Below, piece after piece: positions 44,188-54,305 of a stretch of DNA of 64,000 bases. The notes under the pieces are model-generated. The model was not told where the DNA came from, ran no database searches, and was given only the letters and a program-made list of their open reading frames with translations. Position numbers and translations under genes: made by a program. Source of the DNA: Hyphomicrobiales bacterium (GTDB lineage: Bacteria > Pseudomonadota > Alphaproteobacteria > Rhizobiales > Rhizobiaceae); assembly GCA_900473745.1 (NCBI GenBank), contig UCMW01000003.1, forward strand, positions 124,339 through 188,338, read 5' to 3'. Positions within the stretch are counted from its first letter, which is position 1. The number at the start of each line of letters is the position of its first letter.

Positions 44188-44982
44188 TTGGCTTTCACCA
44201 CCATCAACGGCAATGTCGTCCATTACGAGCTGATCGGCGAGGCGAAAGCCAAGAACCTGATCGTTTTCTCCAATGGCCTCGGCACCGACTTCCGCATCTG
44301 GCTGCCGCTTTTCGATGAACTCGGCGACGACGTCTCGGTGCTGTTCTACGATAGCCGCGGCCACGGCCTGTCCGGCGGTGACGACAAGCCCTTCGGCATG
44401 GCCGATCTCGTCTCGGATCTCGCGACTCTTTGCGATGAAGTCGGCATCCGCAAGGCCACCTTCTGCGGCCTTTCCGTTGGCGGCCTGGTCTGCCAGGGGC
44501 TGTGGCATGAGCGGCCCGACCTCTTCCGCAAGCTCATCCTCTGCGACACCGCACCCCGCATCGGTTCTGCCGAGATCTGGGCCGAGCGTATCGCCGGCAT
44601 CGAGAAGGGCGGCCTGGACAGTGCTGCCGACAACGCCATGGCGCGCTGGTTTACGCCGGCCTTTCACGAAGACCGCGCCGATGAACTCGCCGGTTACCGC
44701 CTGATGATGACGCGCCAGTCTCTGCCCGGCTATCTCTCGACCTGTGCTGCCCTGCGCGACACGGATTTCTCGGACGTCCTTCCGACGGTCACCGTACCCA
44801 CGCTCTTCGTCGTCGGCGATCAGGACGGCTCGACGCCGCCCGCCACCGTGGAGGCAGGCTCGCAACTCGTGCCCGGCGCCCGTTTCGAGGAAATTGCCGA
44901 TTGCGCCCATATCCCGTCGGTGGAGCAGCCCGAGGCGCTTGCCGAACTGATCCAGGGCTTCATGCGCAAGCAAGCGAACTGA
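44188..44982 (+). CDS. pcaD: 3-oxoadipate enol-lactonase-like alpha/beta hydrolase
   Basis: A 264-aa alpha/beta hydrolase. It resembles PcaD of the beta-ketoadipate pathway: GHGLSGGDDKPFGMADLVSD, nucleophile elbow FCGLSVGGLVCQGL near residue 95, Asp in VVGDQDGSTPP, His in IADCAHIPSVEQP. The gene starts with TTG at 44188, supported by AGGAG 8 nt upstream; the nearby ATG at 44181 is out of frame. It lies 63 bp after polA with no other pca gene nearby, so the substrate assignment is provisional. Confidence 0.75.
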   Translation: MAFTTINGNVVHYELIGEAKAKNLIVFSNGLGTDFRIWLPLFDELGDDVSVLFYDSRGHGLSGGDDKPFGMADLVSDLATLCDEVGIRKATFCGLSVGGLVCQGLWHERPDLFRKLILCDTAPRIGSAEIWAERIAGIEKGGLDSAADNAMARWFTPAFHEDRADELAGYRLMMTRQSLPGYLSTCAALRDTDFSDVLPTVTVPTLFVVGDQDGSTPPATVEAGSQLVPGARFEEIADCAHIPSVEQPEALAELIQGFMRKQAN

Positions 44983-45001
44983 GAATAGTCACTGAAAATG
45001 C

Positions 45002-45026
45002 AGAAGCCGCCTCATGGGCGGCTTCT
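45002..45026. terminator. Bidirectional terminator between the enol-lactonase and gpmA
   Basis: AGAAGCCGCC (45002-45011) and GGCGGCTTCT (45017-45026) are perfect inverted copies with a 5-nt loop; TTCATTT follows on the plus strand and GCATTTTC on the minus. Confidence 0.75.
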
Positions 45027-45050
45027 TTCATTTCGGTGAGGGTGGTGCGC

Positions 45051-45686
45051 TCAATGGGCGCCGGACATGTCGCCCAGCACTTCCTTGGAAGCCACCGTCG
45101 AATCCGCATTCAGCTTATAGACCATGGGAACGCCGGTCGCGAGGTTGACGCTGAGGATCTGCTCCTTGGTCAGCTTGTCGAGCACCATCACCAGCGAACG
45201 CAGAGAATTGCCGTGGGCAGCGACCAGCACCTTCTCGCCGCGCAACACGCGCGGCAGGATTTCGGTCATGTAATAGGGCCAGACGCGCGCACCGGTGTCA
45301 CGCAGGCTTTCGCCGCCCGGCGGCGGGATATCGTAGGAACGGCGCCAGATATGCACCTGCTCCTCGCCCCACTTGGCGCGCGCGTCGTCCTTGTTGAGGC
45401 CGGAGAGATCACCGTAATCGCGCTCGTTCAGCGCCTCGTCCTTGATCGTCTCAAGACCGCTCTGGCCGACGTTTTCGAGGATGATGTTGCAGGTTTTTTG
45501 CGCACGGGTGAGGACGGAGGTGAACGCGATATCAAACTTGATGCCGTAGTCCGCAAGCGCCTTGCCGCCGGCATTGGCTTCCTGGACGCCGAGATCGGTG
45601 AGATCCGGGTCACGCCAGCCGGTAAACAGGTTCTTCAGGTTCCAGTCGCTCTGGCCATGGCGCACGAGCACGAGTGTACCGGTCAT
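45051..45686 (-). CDS. gpmA: 2,3-bisphosphoglycerate-dependent phosphoglycerate mutase
   Basis: A 211-aa glycolytic enzyme interconverting 3- and 2-phosphoglycerate. The catalytic [20 protein letters not shown] carries the phosphohistidine near residue 9; [20 protein letters not shown] and [20 protein letters not shown] are conserved. It is shorter than the E. coli protein (about 250 aa) because the C-terminal part ends early, as usual in alphaproteobacteria. The ATG at 45686 has AGAGGA at 7 nt. Confidence 0.95.
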   Translation of the reverse strand: MTGTLVLVRHGQSDWNLKNLFTGWRDPDLTDLGVQEANAGGKALADYGIKFDIAFTSVLTRAQKTCNIILENVGQSGLETIKDEALNERDYGDLSGLNKDDARAKWGEEQVHIWRRSYDIPPPGGESLRDTGARVWPYYMTEILPRVLRGEKVLVAAHGNSLRSLVMVLDKLTKEQILSVNLATGVPMVYKLNADSTVASKEVLGDMSGAH

Positions 45687-45707
45687 CGACAATTCCTCTC
45701 TTGACGA

Positions 45708-46532
45708 TCAGGGGGTGGAGTTGAGCCCGAGCACGTCGAGCATGGTATAGCGGCCAGGCTTCTTGTCCCGGGCCCAGGTGGCGGCCTTCAGCGCGCCGCG
45801 GGCAAAGAGCGAACGGTCGGTCGCGCTGTGAGACAGGGTGACCGTCTCGCCTTCGCTGGCAAACAGCACCTGATGCTCGCCAATGACAGAACCGCCACGC
45901 AGCGTTGCAAAGCCGATCGAACCCTCTTCGCGCGGCCCGGTGTGGCCGTCACGCACGCGGACCGAATGATTGGCAAGCGAAATGTCACGGCCTTCGGCCG
46001 CTGCCTCGCCGAGCAGAAGCGCCGTGCCCGAGGGTGCGTCGACCTTGTGCTTGTGGTGCATCTCGAGCACCTCGATATCCCAGCCCGAGGCTTCCAGCGC
46101 CCGCGCTGCCTGCTTGATCAGAACCGAGAGCAGATTGACGCCGAGGCTCATATTGCCTGACTTCACGACCCGCGCATGCCGGGCCGCCGCGTCGATCTTC
46201 TCCTCATGCTCGGGCAGGCAGCCGGTGGTGCCGATTACATGCACGATGCGCGCCTGGGCCGCGAGGGCCGCGAATTCGACGGTCGAAGCCGGTGTGGTGA
46301 AATCGATCACGCCATCCGCATGCACGAAAGCCGCCAGCGGATCGTCGGTGAGGGCAACGCCAAGCTTCGGCACGCCTGCCAGTTCGCCGGCATCCTGGCC
46401 CACAAAGGCAGAGCGTGCCCGTTCGACGGCAGCATGCAGCACAACGCCCTCTGTCTCGCTGATCAGTTTGATCAGCGTCCTGCCCATGCGACCGGCGGCA
46501 CCGACGACGACGAGCTTCATGGGCGTATCCAT
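45708..46532 (-). CDS. dapB: 4-hydroxy-tetrahydrodipicolinate reductase
   Basis: A 274-aa lysine and diaminopimelate pathway enzyme. NAD(P)-binding [20 protein letters not shown], then [20 protein letters not shown] and the catalytic [20 protein letters not shown] near residue 160. The product feeds peptidoglycan meso-DAP. Start either ATG 46532 (MDTPMKLV) or ATG 46520; AGGA lies about 10 nt before the first. Its first codons follow the exporter gene by 6 bp, so they are probably co-expressed; gpmA follows 21 bp downstream. Confidence 0.95.
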   Translation of the reverse strand: MDTPMKLVVVGAAGRMGRTLIKLISETEGVVLHAAVERARSAFVGQDAGELAGVPKLGVALTDDPLAAFVHADGVIDFTTPASTVEFAALAAQARIVHVIGTTGCLPEHEEKIDAAARHARVVKSGNMSLGVNLLSVLIKQAARALEASGWDIEVLEMHHKHKVDAPSGTALLLGEAAAEGRDISLANHSVRVRDGHTGPREEGSIGFATLRGGSVIGEHQVLFASEGETVTLSHSATDRSLFARGALKAATWARDKKPGRYTMLDVLGLNSTP

Positions 46533-46538
46533 GCGGGC

Positions 46539-48338
46539 CTATTCCTGAATGCTGAGCGGGCCGTTGGGCGCGGCCTGCAGGTTGTTGAGGCGAGCGTAAA
46601 GACCACCCGGCTGCTGTGCAAGGCTCTGATGCGTGCCTTCTTCGGCCACTTCGCCCGCCTGCATGACGATGATCTTGTCGGCATTGACGACGGTCGACAG
46701 ACGATGCGCGATGACGATGACGGTGCGTCCGGCCATGGCCGCGTCGAGTGCCTGCTGCACGGCTGCTTCCGACTCCGTGTCGAGCGCGGACGTTGCTTCG
46801 TCGAGCAGCAGGATCGGCGCATTGCGCACCAGAGCGCGCGCGATCGACAGACGCTGCCGCTGTCCGCCGGACAGGGTCACGCCGTTTTCGCCGACAGGGG
46901 TGTCATAGCCCTGCGGCTGGGCGAGGATGAAGTCATGTGCATTGGCAAGCCGCGCCGCATCCTCGATCTCGGCATCCGTTGCTTGGGGGCGACCGTAACG
47001 GATGTTGTCGCGGATCGAGCCTTCGAAGAGATAAGGCTGCTGTGAGACATAGGCGAGGTGCTGGCGCAGCGACGACTTCGTCACGTCGGCGATATTCTGC
47101 CCATCGATCAGGATTTCGCCACTGGCCGGATCGTAGAATCGCGGAACGAGCGTGATGACGGTCGACTTTCCGGCCCCCGAAGGACCCACCAGCGCCGTCG
47201 TCTTGCCACCCTCGGCCGTGAAGTTCAGCTTGCGCAATACAGGCGGGTTGGCGCCATAGGCAAAGGTCACGTCGCGGAATTCGATCCGCGCATCCGTCAC
47301 CGAAAGCGCAGCCGCACCCGGCTTGTCGCGCTGGTGCGGCTGGGTGTCGAGGATTTCGTAGATCATGCGCGCGTTGACCGCCGCGCGTTCCATCTGCACC
47401 TGCAGGCGCGCGAGCCGCTTGGCCGGCTCATAGGCCAGCAGGAGCGCGGTGACGAAGGAGAAGAAGGCACCGGGAAGCACGCCGCCATAAATCGCCTGAT
47501 AGGCGGCATAGGCCATGACACCGGCGATCGAAAATCCTGCCACGGTTTCCGTCATCGGGCCATTGCGTTCGCTCAGCTGCGCGATTTTGTTGGCGCGCCG
47601 CTCCGCCTGGTCGATCGTCGACTGGATCTTGTCCTGCAGCTGGGCCTCCATGGTGAAGGCCTTGACGATGGCAATCCCCTGCACGGTTTCCTGGACTGCG
47701 CCGAGAACATGCGAATTGAGGATGATGCTTTCCTTGGTGGCGCTGCGCAGTCGCCGCGACAGATAGCGCAGCCCGATCATCAGCGGTGGCGCCACGGTAA
47801 AGACGATCAGCGTCAGAACCAGATCCTGCAACAGCATGACCCCGATCAGGGCGACGAGGGTCACCAGATCGCGCGCCAGCGAGGTCACGGTGAGGTTCAG
47901 GACATCCCTGACACCGTTGATGTTCTCGTTGATCTGCGCCGCAAGCCTCGCCGAGCGGGCTTCGCTGAAATAGCCGACCGAAAGCGACATGAGATGAGCG
48001 AAGAGCCGCCGTTGATAGCGCGCAACGATATTGTTGCCGATCTTCGACAGCGTCACGGCCTGCCCGTAACCGGCAAAACCACGGATGACGAAAGCCGCAA
48101 AGATCGATCCGCAAATGATCCAGACGAGGTCGGCTCGCCGGTTGGCAAACGCCTCGTTGATCACGGCCTCCATGATCCAGGCGGTGAAGGCCGTGGTCGC
48201 GGCGACCGTCAGCAGGCAGACGATGGCAAAAGCGTAGCCCCTGACGTGTTCGCGCCCGTTTTCCGCGATCACGCGCTTCAGGATGGCGGAGACGCTCTCG
48301 ATATCCGTCTTGCGGCTTTCGGTGTTCCTGGCGTCCAA
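46539..48338 (-). CDS. ABC exporter, fused permease and ATPase (MsbA-like)
   Basis: A 599-aa half-transporter with a six-TM domain (residues 30-330) and an ATPase: Walker A VGPSGAGKSTVITLVPRFYD near residue 390, Q-loop, signature [16 protein letters not shown], Walker B ILLLDEATSALDTES and H-loop IVIAHRLSTV. The MsbA/lipid-export group is the closest look-alike; substrate unknown. The first in-frame ATG is inside TM1, so I accept the TTG at 48338, which has AGGA upstream at 9 nt. It is next to dapB and glk. Confidence 0.85.
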   Translation of the reverse strand: MDARNTESRKTDIESVSAILKRVIAENGREHVRGYAFAIVCLLTVAATTAFTAWIMEAVINEAFANRRADLVWIICGSIFAAFVIRGFAGYGQAVTLSKIGNNIVARYQRRLFAHLMSLSVGYFSEARSARLAAQINENINGVRDVLNLTVTSLARDLVTLVALIGVMLLQDLVLTLIVFTVAPPLMIGLRYLSRRLRSATKESIILNSHVLGAVQETVQGIAIVKAFTMEAQLQDKIQSTIDQAERRANKIAQLSERNGPMTETVAGFSIAGVMAYAAYQAIYGGVLPGAFFSFVTALLLAYEPAKRLARLQVQMERAAVNARMIYEILDTQPHQRDKPGAAALSVTDARIEFRDVTFAYGANPPVLRKLNFTAEGGKTTALVGPSGAGKSTVITLVPRFYDPASGEILIDGQNIADVTKSSLRQHLAYVSQQPYLFEGSIRDNIRYGRPQATDAEIEDAARLANAHDFILAQPQGYDTPVGENGVTLSGGQRQRLSIARALVRNAPILLLDEATSALDTESEAAVQQALDAAMAGRTVIVIAHRLSTVVNADKIIVMQAGEVAEEGTHQSLAQQPGGLYARLNNLQAAPNGPLSIQE

Positions 48339-48437
48339 GAAAAAATGTCCTGTGCGATTGCTAATCCACGCCGCGCAGGCGCCGCCGCTCTATAGCCAGT
48401 CGCGGCGGCTTTGGCCATAGGCCGGCGGCCATGGCAC

Positions 48438-49478
48438 TCAGCGCCAGTGGCGCCCCTCGGTGGCCAGCCCGAAGTCGGCAGGCGCGGTCGCGAAGGCTGC
48501 GAGCCCATGCAAGGCCGCCTGGGGATGGGTCACGACAAAGGTCGGGATGCTGTGCAGGAGAGCCTGATGCGGTGCCTTGTCCTCGAAGGCCGCCCGGAAT
48601 TCCCCACTCTGCAGTGCCGGCAGGATTTTTGGCGAGATGCCACCGGCGAGAAACACGCCGCCCTTGGCCATGAAGATCAGCGCGAGATCGCCGGCGACCC
48701 GACCGAGATAGGTGGCGAACAGGCTGAGCGCCTCTCCCGCCCGGGCATCAGCCCCGGAAATGCCTGAGGCGGAAACTTCCGCGGGCTCATCGTAGCGCGG
48801 CGTCAGGTTTCCATCCGCCTTGCACAGAGCGCTATATATGTTCATCAGGCCCCGCCCGGAGAGAAGCTCCTCGGCAGAAATGCGTCCGAGGGCTGCGTTC
48901 GGGTCGCGCACCGGAGTCAGATGCGGCCAGATCTGGTGATCGCGAACCGTGCGCGGGCCGACATCGACATGTCCGCCTTCGCCCGGAACCGGGAACCACA
49001 TGTCACGCGCCCTGACGAGGCCGGCAACCCCAAGACCCGTGCCAGGCCCAAGCACGACGCGTGAACCCAGCGGCGCCTCGCTGAGGGAGCCGAGATGCTG
49101 CCGGTCGTCGACATCGAGCGTGGCGGCAGCCAGCGCCTGAGCCTCGAAGTCGTTGAGCAGCAATACCTCCGCAAAGCCGAGATCGGCTATCAAAACCTTC
49201 GGACGAACCACCCAGGGGCAGTTGGTGAGCGGGACTTCGTCGCCCTTGATCGGCCCGGCCAGCGCCAGGATCAGCGAGCGCGGCTTGTGGCTCGTCGTTT
49301 CGAGAACGCAGGTGCGGATCGCGTCGTCGATCGTCGCGAAGTCCTTGTTCACCACATTGGGGAAGCTGATCCGCTCGCCGCTTTCGTCGATCAGGATCGA
49401 GAAGCGGGCATTGGTGCCGCCGATGTCGCCGATCAGGATAGGGAAGGGGAGTTGGTCGTCGCGATGTATCTGGGCCAT
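48438..49478 (-). CDS. glk: Glucokinase
   Basis: A 346-aa ROK-unrelated (E. coli type) glucokinase phosphorylating glucose with ATP. N-terminal [19 protein letters not shown] is the phosphate motif, [16 protein letters not shown] includes the sugar-binding Asp, [16 protein letters not shown] and [15 protein letters not shown] are diagnostic, and [12 protein letters not shown] lies in the C-terminal half. It is 99 bp upstream of the exporter gene on the same strand. Confidence 0.95.
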   Translation of the reverse strand: MAQIHRDDQLPFPILIGDIGGTNARFSILIDESGERISFPNVVNKDFATIDDAIRTCVLETTSHKPRSLILALAGPIKGDEVPLTNCPWVVRPKVLIADLGFAEVLLLNDFEAQALAAATLDVDDRQHLGSLSEAPLGSRVVLGPGTGLGVAGLVRARDMWFPVPGEGGHVDVGPRTVRDHQIWPHLTPVRDPNAALGRISAEELLSGRGLMNIYSALCKADGNLTPRYDEPAEVSASGISGADARAGEALSLFATYLGRVAGDLALIFMAKGGVFLAGGISPKILPALQSGEFRAAFEDKAPHQALLHSIPTFVVTHPQAALHGLAAFATAPADFGLATEGRHWR

Positions 49479-49506
49479 GGTCTGTCCGGTCTTGGGCCCC
49501 GCTGCC

Positions 49507-49905
49507 TCAGGCAGTCAGGGTCTGCATCAGGATGTCGGCGGTTGCGAGGTTCAGCGCCATCGGAATGTCGTAGACGGTCGCAAGCCGCATCAATGCCTTG
49601 ACATCCACATCATGGGGCATGGGAGTCAAGGGGTCGACGAAGAAGACGAGCATGTCCACTTCTCCGGTCGAGATCAATGCGCCGATCTGCTGGTCGCCGC
49701 CGAGAGGCCCGCTCTTCAGCCGCGTGACGTCGAGTTCGGGCACGGCATCCTTGATACGGCCCCCCGTCGTGCCGGTCGCCACGATCCGCCAATTCATGAG
49801 CTTGGCCTGATGACGTCTGGCGAACTCCGCCAAGTCGTCCTTCTTCTGGTCATGCGCGATCAGGGCGATGCAACGGGTGCGGCTCACGACAGGTCCCCAG
49901 CTCAT
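49507..49905 (-). CDS. mgsA: Methylglyoxal synthase
   Basis: A 132-aa enzyme that turns dihydroxyacetone phosphate into methylglyoxal. [50 protein letters not shown] and [20 protein letters not shown] are all family motifs, with the catalytic Asp in GGDQ and in HDVD. It lies 28 bp upstream of glk on the same strand, linking glucose entry with the methylglyoxal bypass. No clear Shine-Dalgarno sequence before the ATG at 49905. Confidence 0.95.
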   Translation of the reverse strand: MSWGPVVSRTRCIALIAHDQKKDDLAEFARRHQAKLMNWRIVATGTTGGRIKDAVPELDVTRLKSGPLGGDQQIGALISTGEVDMLVFFVDPLTPMPHDVDVKALMRLATVYDIPMALNLATADILMQTLTA

Positions 49906-49974
49906 TTAAATCGATTTGATAAACCCATCTAGCGCAGCCTGTCGAACTTGAAAAGCCACCCGGTGTCGGGCGGC

Positions 49975-51042
49975 TCACCAACCCGCTGGGCGAGCAGCGG
50001 GCACTGGCACCACTGCGGGAATCTCGAAAGGCTGGTCGGCTGTGGCCGCAGGTGCGACAAAGGCCGAAGCGGTGGTCGGCATGAACCCGCCGCTTGCCTG
50101 ATAGGTCGCCTCCAGCTCGCTCGACGGGCCCCTTGCATCCAGCACCATCGCGCAAGCCTTGGGCAGATCGGAAACCTGCATGGCCCGAGGCTTCGGCGCC
50201 GGCTTGGCGTTCGGGTCCTTCTTCGGCGCCGCCCATGGCTCCTTGGTGAACCACCAGGCCAGCGACTTGTCGCAACCGTCGCCGGGAGGCACGGCCGCCT
50301 GCGGCTTGCAGCCGGTAGCCCCCTCGGGGCAGCGCATGCGAATATGGAAATGCGCGTCGTGACCGTAGATCGGTCGGATCTTGCCGAGTACGGAACGATC
50401 GCCCGTCCAGGTGTCACAGAGCTTCTTCTTGATCGCCGGATTGACGAAGATGCGCTCGACCTGCGGATAACTCGCCGCCTGGACGACCACCTGGGCATGG
50501 GTGTTCGTCCAGAGACGCCGGTCCACGGTCAGGAACTTGTTCTTCTGCAACATGGAGGTGAAGGGCATGTCCTCCCGCTGCTGCGGTGACAGCGGGCTCG
50601 CAGGCTTAGGCGTGAACCAGATATCCGCATCCAGTCCGATCTGGTGGGAAGCATGGCCCGACAACATAGGCCCGCCACGCGGCTGCGATATGTCGCCGAT
50701 CAGGATCCCCGATCCCCAGCCGAGCTGCACCGCATCCCTGGAGAAGCGTTCGAGCAGCGCGATCATCTGCGGATGACCCCAGCGACGATTGCGCGATAGC
50801 CGCATGGCCTGCCAGGTCGGCCCGTCGGTCGGAATGGCAACGGCCCCGGCAATGCACCCCTTGGCATAGGAACCATAAGGCGAGGGTGCTGCCTTCGCCG
50901 GCAAAGCCATGCCGCCGAAAAGCTCCTTGGCCGGGCGTCCCTCGGCAAATGCAGTGTCGCCGATCACGGTCGCGAAAGCCGTCGCAAGCATCAGTGCCGT
51001 GGCGATCGGGCGGCTGCCCCTGGTCGTTGTCATCGTAAGCAT
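49975..51042 (-). CDS. mepA: Penicillin-insensitive murein endopeptidase (MepA)
   Basis: A 355-aa exported zinc peptidase cutting D-Ala-meso-DAP cross-links. Residues 1-33 form a signal peptide. Metal-binding motifs GHASHQIGLDADIWF near residue 129 and YGHDAHFHIRMRCP near residue 228 are intact. A Pro/Ala-rich tail (about 290-355) follows. Starts at ATG 51042 and ATG 51033 are both possible. It is divergent from the yej operon. Confidence 0.92.
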   Translation of the reverse strand: MLTMTTTRGSRPIATALMLATAFATVIGDTAFAEGRPAKELFGGMALPAKAAPSPYGSYAKGCIAGAVAIPTDGPTWQAMRLSRNRRWGHPQMIALLERFSRDAVQLGWGSGILIGDISQPRGGPMLSGHASHQIGLDADIWFTPKPASPLSPQQREDMPFTSMLQKNKFLTVDRRLWTNTHAQVVVQAASYPQVERIFVNPAIKKKLCDTWTGDRSVLGKIRPIYGHDAHFHIRMRCPEGATGCKPQAAVPPGDGCDKSLAWWFTKEPWAAPKKDPNAKPAPKPRAMQVSDLPKACAMVLDARGPSSELEATYQASGGFMPTTASAFVAPAATADQPFEIPAVVPVPAARPAGW

Positions 51043-51229
51043 GTCCCCGGTCTGTCCTGATTTCCGGGGGCGTCGTTCCCCGGGTGAATCACATGTCAGT
51101 CTAGCGTGAAACGGAAATGGGGTGAATCTGCGGATGCGCTGCCGCTCACTTCTCTGTCACCCGCCTGTATTTTGTCGACATTTGCCCTATCCTGCTTCGC
51201 AACAGTAGAAATCAAGGGGAACTCGATAG

Positions 51230-53068
51230 ATGGGTCTGAGCAAGAGGAGCGTGGTATTCGGTTGCCTTCTGGCGGTTATGGCATTTTCGCCGCCCCCAGC
51301 GATCGCGCAGGAGCCGGCTGATCCATTCAGGCACGGCGTCGCGATCGTCGGCGATCTGAAATACCCCGCGGGCTTCGAACGCTTCGATTACGTCAACCCC
51401 TCAGCGCCCAAGGGCGGCACGCTCCGCATGTCGTCGACCGGTACCTTCGACAGCTTCAACCCTGTTCTGAACAAGGGAGAAGCGGCGTCGGCCCTTGCCT
51501 ATGTCTTCGACACGCTCCTCAAGGATGCGAGCGATGAGGTGTCCACAGGTTACGGACTGCTCGCCGAAGGCGTGTCCTTCCCTCCGGACTTTTCCAGCGC
51601 GACCTTCCGCCTGCGTTCAGAAGCGCGTTTCGCAGACGGCGAACCCGTCAAGCCCGAGGACGTCATCTTCAGCTTCGAGAAGCTGAAGGAACTGAACCCG
51701 CTCTACATGAGCTATTACGGCCACGTGATTTCTGCCGAGAAGACCGGCGATCGAGACGTCACCTTCCGTTTCGACCAGAAGAACAACCGCGAACTGCCGA
51801 TGATTCTCGGTCAGTTTCCAGTCGTCCCGAAGCACTGGTGGGAGGGCAACGGTCCCGACGGCAAGCCGCGCGACATTTCGCGCACCACGCTGGAGCCGGT
51901 CCTGGGCTCGGGGCCCTACAAGGTTGCCGAGTTCAAGGCTGGCGCCAGCATCCGCTACGAATTGCGCGACGACTATTGGGGCAAGAACCTCAACGTGAAT
52001 CTCGGCTACAACAATTTCCGCAACGTCACTTACACCATGTTCGGTGACCGGGACGTGGAGTTCGAAGCCTTTCGCTCCGGAAACACGGACTTCTGGCAGG
52101 AAACCCGCGCCGCCCGCTGGGCCACCGGCTTCGATTTTCCCGCCGTGAAAGATGGCCGCGTCAAGAAGGAGGAGTTCGAGAACCCCTTCCGTGCGACGGG
52201 TGTGATGCAGGCGCTGGTGCCGAACATGCGGCGCGAAATGTTCAAGGACCAACGCGTCCGCGAAGCCCTCAATTACGCCCTAGACTTCGAGGAACTGAAC
52301 CGGACGGTCTTCTACGGCGCCTACGAGCGCGTCGACAGCTTCTTCAATGGAACGGAACTCGCCTCGTCCGGGCTGCCGGAAGGAAAGGAGCTGGAGCTCC
52401 TGACACCCCTCAAGGACAAGGTGCCGGCCGAGGTCTTCGATACGCCTTACAAAAACCCGGTCGGCGGCACCCCGCAGGCCTCGCGTGACAACCTCCGCAA
52501 GGCGGTCGAGCTACTGAAGCAGGCAGGCTACGAACTGCGTGGCAATGCCATGGTGAACGCGAAGACGGGCCAGCCCTTGCGCTTCGAACTGCTTCTCTCG
52601 AACCCGCAGCTCGAAGTCGTCGCCGTGCCCTATCAGCAGCAGTTGCGCAAGATCGGCATCGAGATGGCGATCCGCACGGTCGATGACTCGCAATACACCA
52701 ACCGCACCCGCACTTTCGACTACGACATGACCTGGACCGTCTGGGCGCAGACGCTCAATCCGGGCAACGAGCAGCGCGACTATTGGGGATCCACCTCGGT
52801 TAACCGCGAAGGCTCGCAGAACTATGCCGGCATTTCCGATCCTGCCATCGACGCCCTGATCGAGAAGATTATCTTTCCGGCGGACCGAGACGAGCAGGTC
52901 GCGGCTACCAAAGCCATGGACCGCGTACTGCTTGCCCATGATTACGTCATCCCGCTCTACTATGGCGGGACGGCCCGCTATGCCTTCTGGGACAAGTTCG
53001 AGCGTCCCGCCGAATTGCCGACCTACAGCACCGGTTTCCCGCTGATCTGGTGGGCGAAAAGCCCGTGA
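51230..53068 (+). CDS. yejA: Extracellular solute-binding protein of the Yej peptide transporter
   Basis: A 612-aa periplasmic binding protein, SBP_bac_5 family. A signal peptide (VVFGCLLAVMAFSPPPAIAQ) is followed by HGVAIVGDLKYPAGFERFDY and SAPKGGTLRMSSTGTFDSFN. PVLGSGPYKVAEFKAGASIR and RREMFKDQRVREALNYALDF are typical. YejABEF imports peptides such as microcin C; in rhizobia and Brucella the system also protects against antimicrobial peptides. AAGGGGAA precedes the ATG at 8 nt. Confidence 0.93.
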   Translation: MGLSKRSVVFGCLLAVMAFSPPPAIAQEPADPFRHGVAIVGDLKYPAGFERFDYVNPSAPKGGTLRMSSTGTFDSFNPVLNKGEAASALAYVFDTLLKDASDEVSTGYGLLAEGVSFPPDFSSATFRLRSEARFADGEPVKPEDVIFSFEKLKELNPLYMSYYGHVISAEKTGDRDVTFRFDQKNNRELPMILGQFPVVPKHWWEGNGPDGKPRDISRTTLEPVLGSGPYKVAEFKAGASIRYELRDDYWGKNLNVNLGYNNFRNVTYTMFGDRDVEFEAFRSGNTDFWQETRAARWATGFDFPAVKDGRVKKEEFENPFRATGVMQALVPNMRREMFKDQRVREALNYALDFEELNRTVFYGAYERVDSFFNGTELASSGLPEGKELELLTPLKDKVPAEVFDTPYKNPVGGTPQASRDNLRKAVELLKQAGYELRGNAMVNAKTGQPLRFELLLSNPQLEVVAVPYQQQLRKIGIEMAIRTVDDSQYTNRTRTFDYDMTWTVWAQTLNPGNEQRDYWGSTSVNREGSQNYAGISDPAIDALIEKIIFPADRDEQVAATKAMDRVLLAHDYVIPLYYGGTARYAFWDKFERPAELPTYSTGFPLIWWAKSP

Positions 53069-53210
53069 TTTCCGCTCGGGGCTTGCGCCTCCTGCGTGAG
53101 ACTCTAGGAATGAAGGGGACGAATCGCTGGACAACGGAGCGGCTTATATTGGCGGACGAAACGAGCTTTGACATCATGGTGAGCCCCGACCCTGAAGTGG
53201 GACGTCGCGC

Positions 53211-54305
53211 ATGACTGCCTATATTCTCCGGCGTCTGCTGCTGATGATCCCGACCATGATCGGCATCATGGGCATCTCCTTCATCGTCATCCAGTTTGCC
53301 CCCGGTGGCCCCGTCGAACAGGTGATCGCGCAGCTGAGCGGCCAGGGCGACAGCGCCGATGCGCGCCTTTCCGGCGGCGGCGACATGCTGAACCAGTCGT
53401 TCGGAACGGAGGAGGGCGGGTCCCGTTATCGCGGAGCCCAGGGCCTTGATCCGGAACTGATCGCCAAGCTCGAAAAGCAGTTCGGCTTCGACAAGCCGCC
53501 GCTCGAACGCTTCCTCGAAATGATGTGGAATTACATTCGCTTCGATTTCGGCGAGAGCTTCTTCCGCAACACGTCCGTCATTGATCTCATCATCGAAAAG
53601 ATGCCGGTCTCGATCTCGCTCGGTCTCTGGGTGCTCCTGATCTCCTACGCCATCTCGATCCCGCTCGGTATCAGGAAGGCCGTCTCCGACGGTTCCCGCT
53701 TCGACGTCTGGACATCAGGCGTCATCGTCATCGGTTATGCCGTCCCGGGCTTCCTCTTCGGCATCCTGCTTATCGTGGTCTTTGCCGGCGGCTCGTTCTT
53801 CGACTGGTTCCCGCTTCGCGGTCTCACCTCCGACAATTTCGCCGAACTCTCCTGGTGGGAGAAGATCATCGACTACTTCTGGCACCTCGCTTTGCCGCTG
53901 ACCGCACTCCTGCTCTCGGCCTTCGCCACCACGACGCTGCTGACCAAGAATTCCTTCATCGACGAGATCAAAAAGCAGTATGTCGTCACCGCCCGCGCCA
54001 AGGGTCTCGGCGAACGCCAGGTGCTCTACGGCCATGTCTTCCGCAACGCCATGCTGATCGTCATTGCCGGCATTCCTGCGGCCTTCATCTCCTCCTTCTT
54101 CACCGGTTCGCTGCTGATCGAGAACATCTTCTCGCTCGATGGTCTTGGCCGCCTCGGCTATCTCGCTGTCGTCAACCGCGATTACCCGATCGTCTTCGCC
54201 ACCCTCTACATCTTCTCGCTGATGGGCTTGGTCGTCGGCCTGATCTCCGACCTGATCTACACATGGATCGATCCACGCATCGATTTCGACCGGAGGGATG
54301 TCTGA
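53211..54305 (+). CDS. yejB: Yej ABC transporter permease YejB
   Basis: A 364-aa inner-membrane permease. TM1 begins [20 protein letters not shown]. The periplasmic insert (about 25-100) precedes the BPD_transp_1 domain; the EAA loop is [20 protein letters not shown]. It ends with [15 protein letters not shown]. The stop shares a base with the yejE start (TGATG), so it is translationally coupled. A 142-bp gap separates it from yejA. Confidence 0.93.
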   Translation: MTAYILRRLLLMIPTMIGIMGISFIVIQFAPGGPVEQVIAQLSGQGDSADARLSGGGDMLNQSFGTEEGGSRYRGAQGLDPELIAKLEKQFGFDKPPLERFLEMMWNYIRFDFGESFFRNTSVIDLIIEKMPVSISLGLWVLLISYAISIPLGIRKAVSDGSRFDVWTSGVIVIGYAVPGFLFGILLIVVFAGGSFFDWFPLRGLTSDNFAELSWWEKIIDYFWHLALPLTALLLSAFATTTLLTKNSFIDEIKKQYVVTARAKGLGERQVLYGHVFRNAMLIVIAGIPAAFISSFFTGSLLIENIFSLDGLGRLGYLAVVNRDYPIVFATLYIFSLMGLVVGLISDLIYTWIDPRIDFDRRDV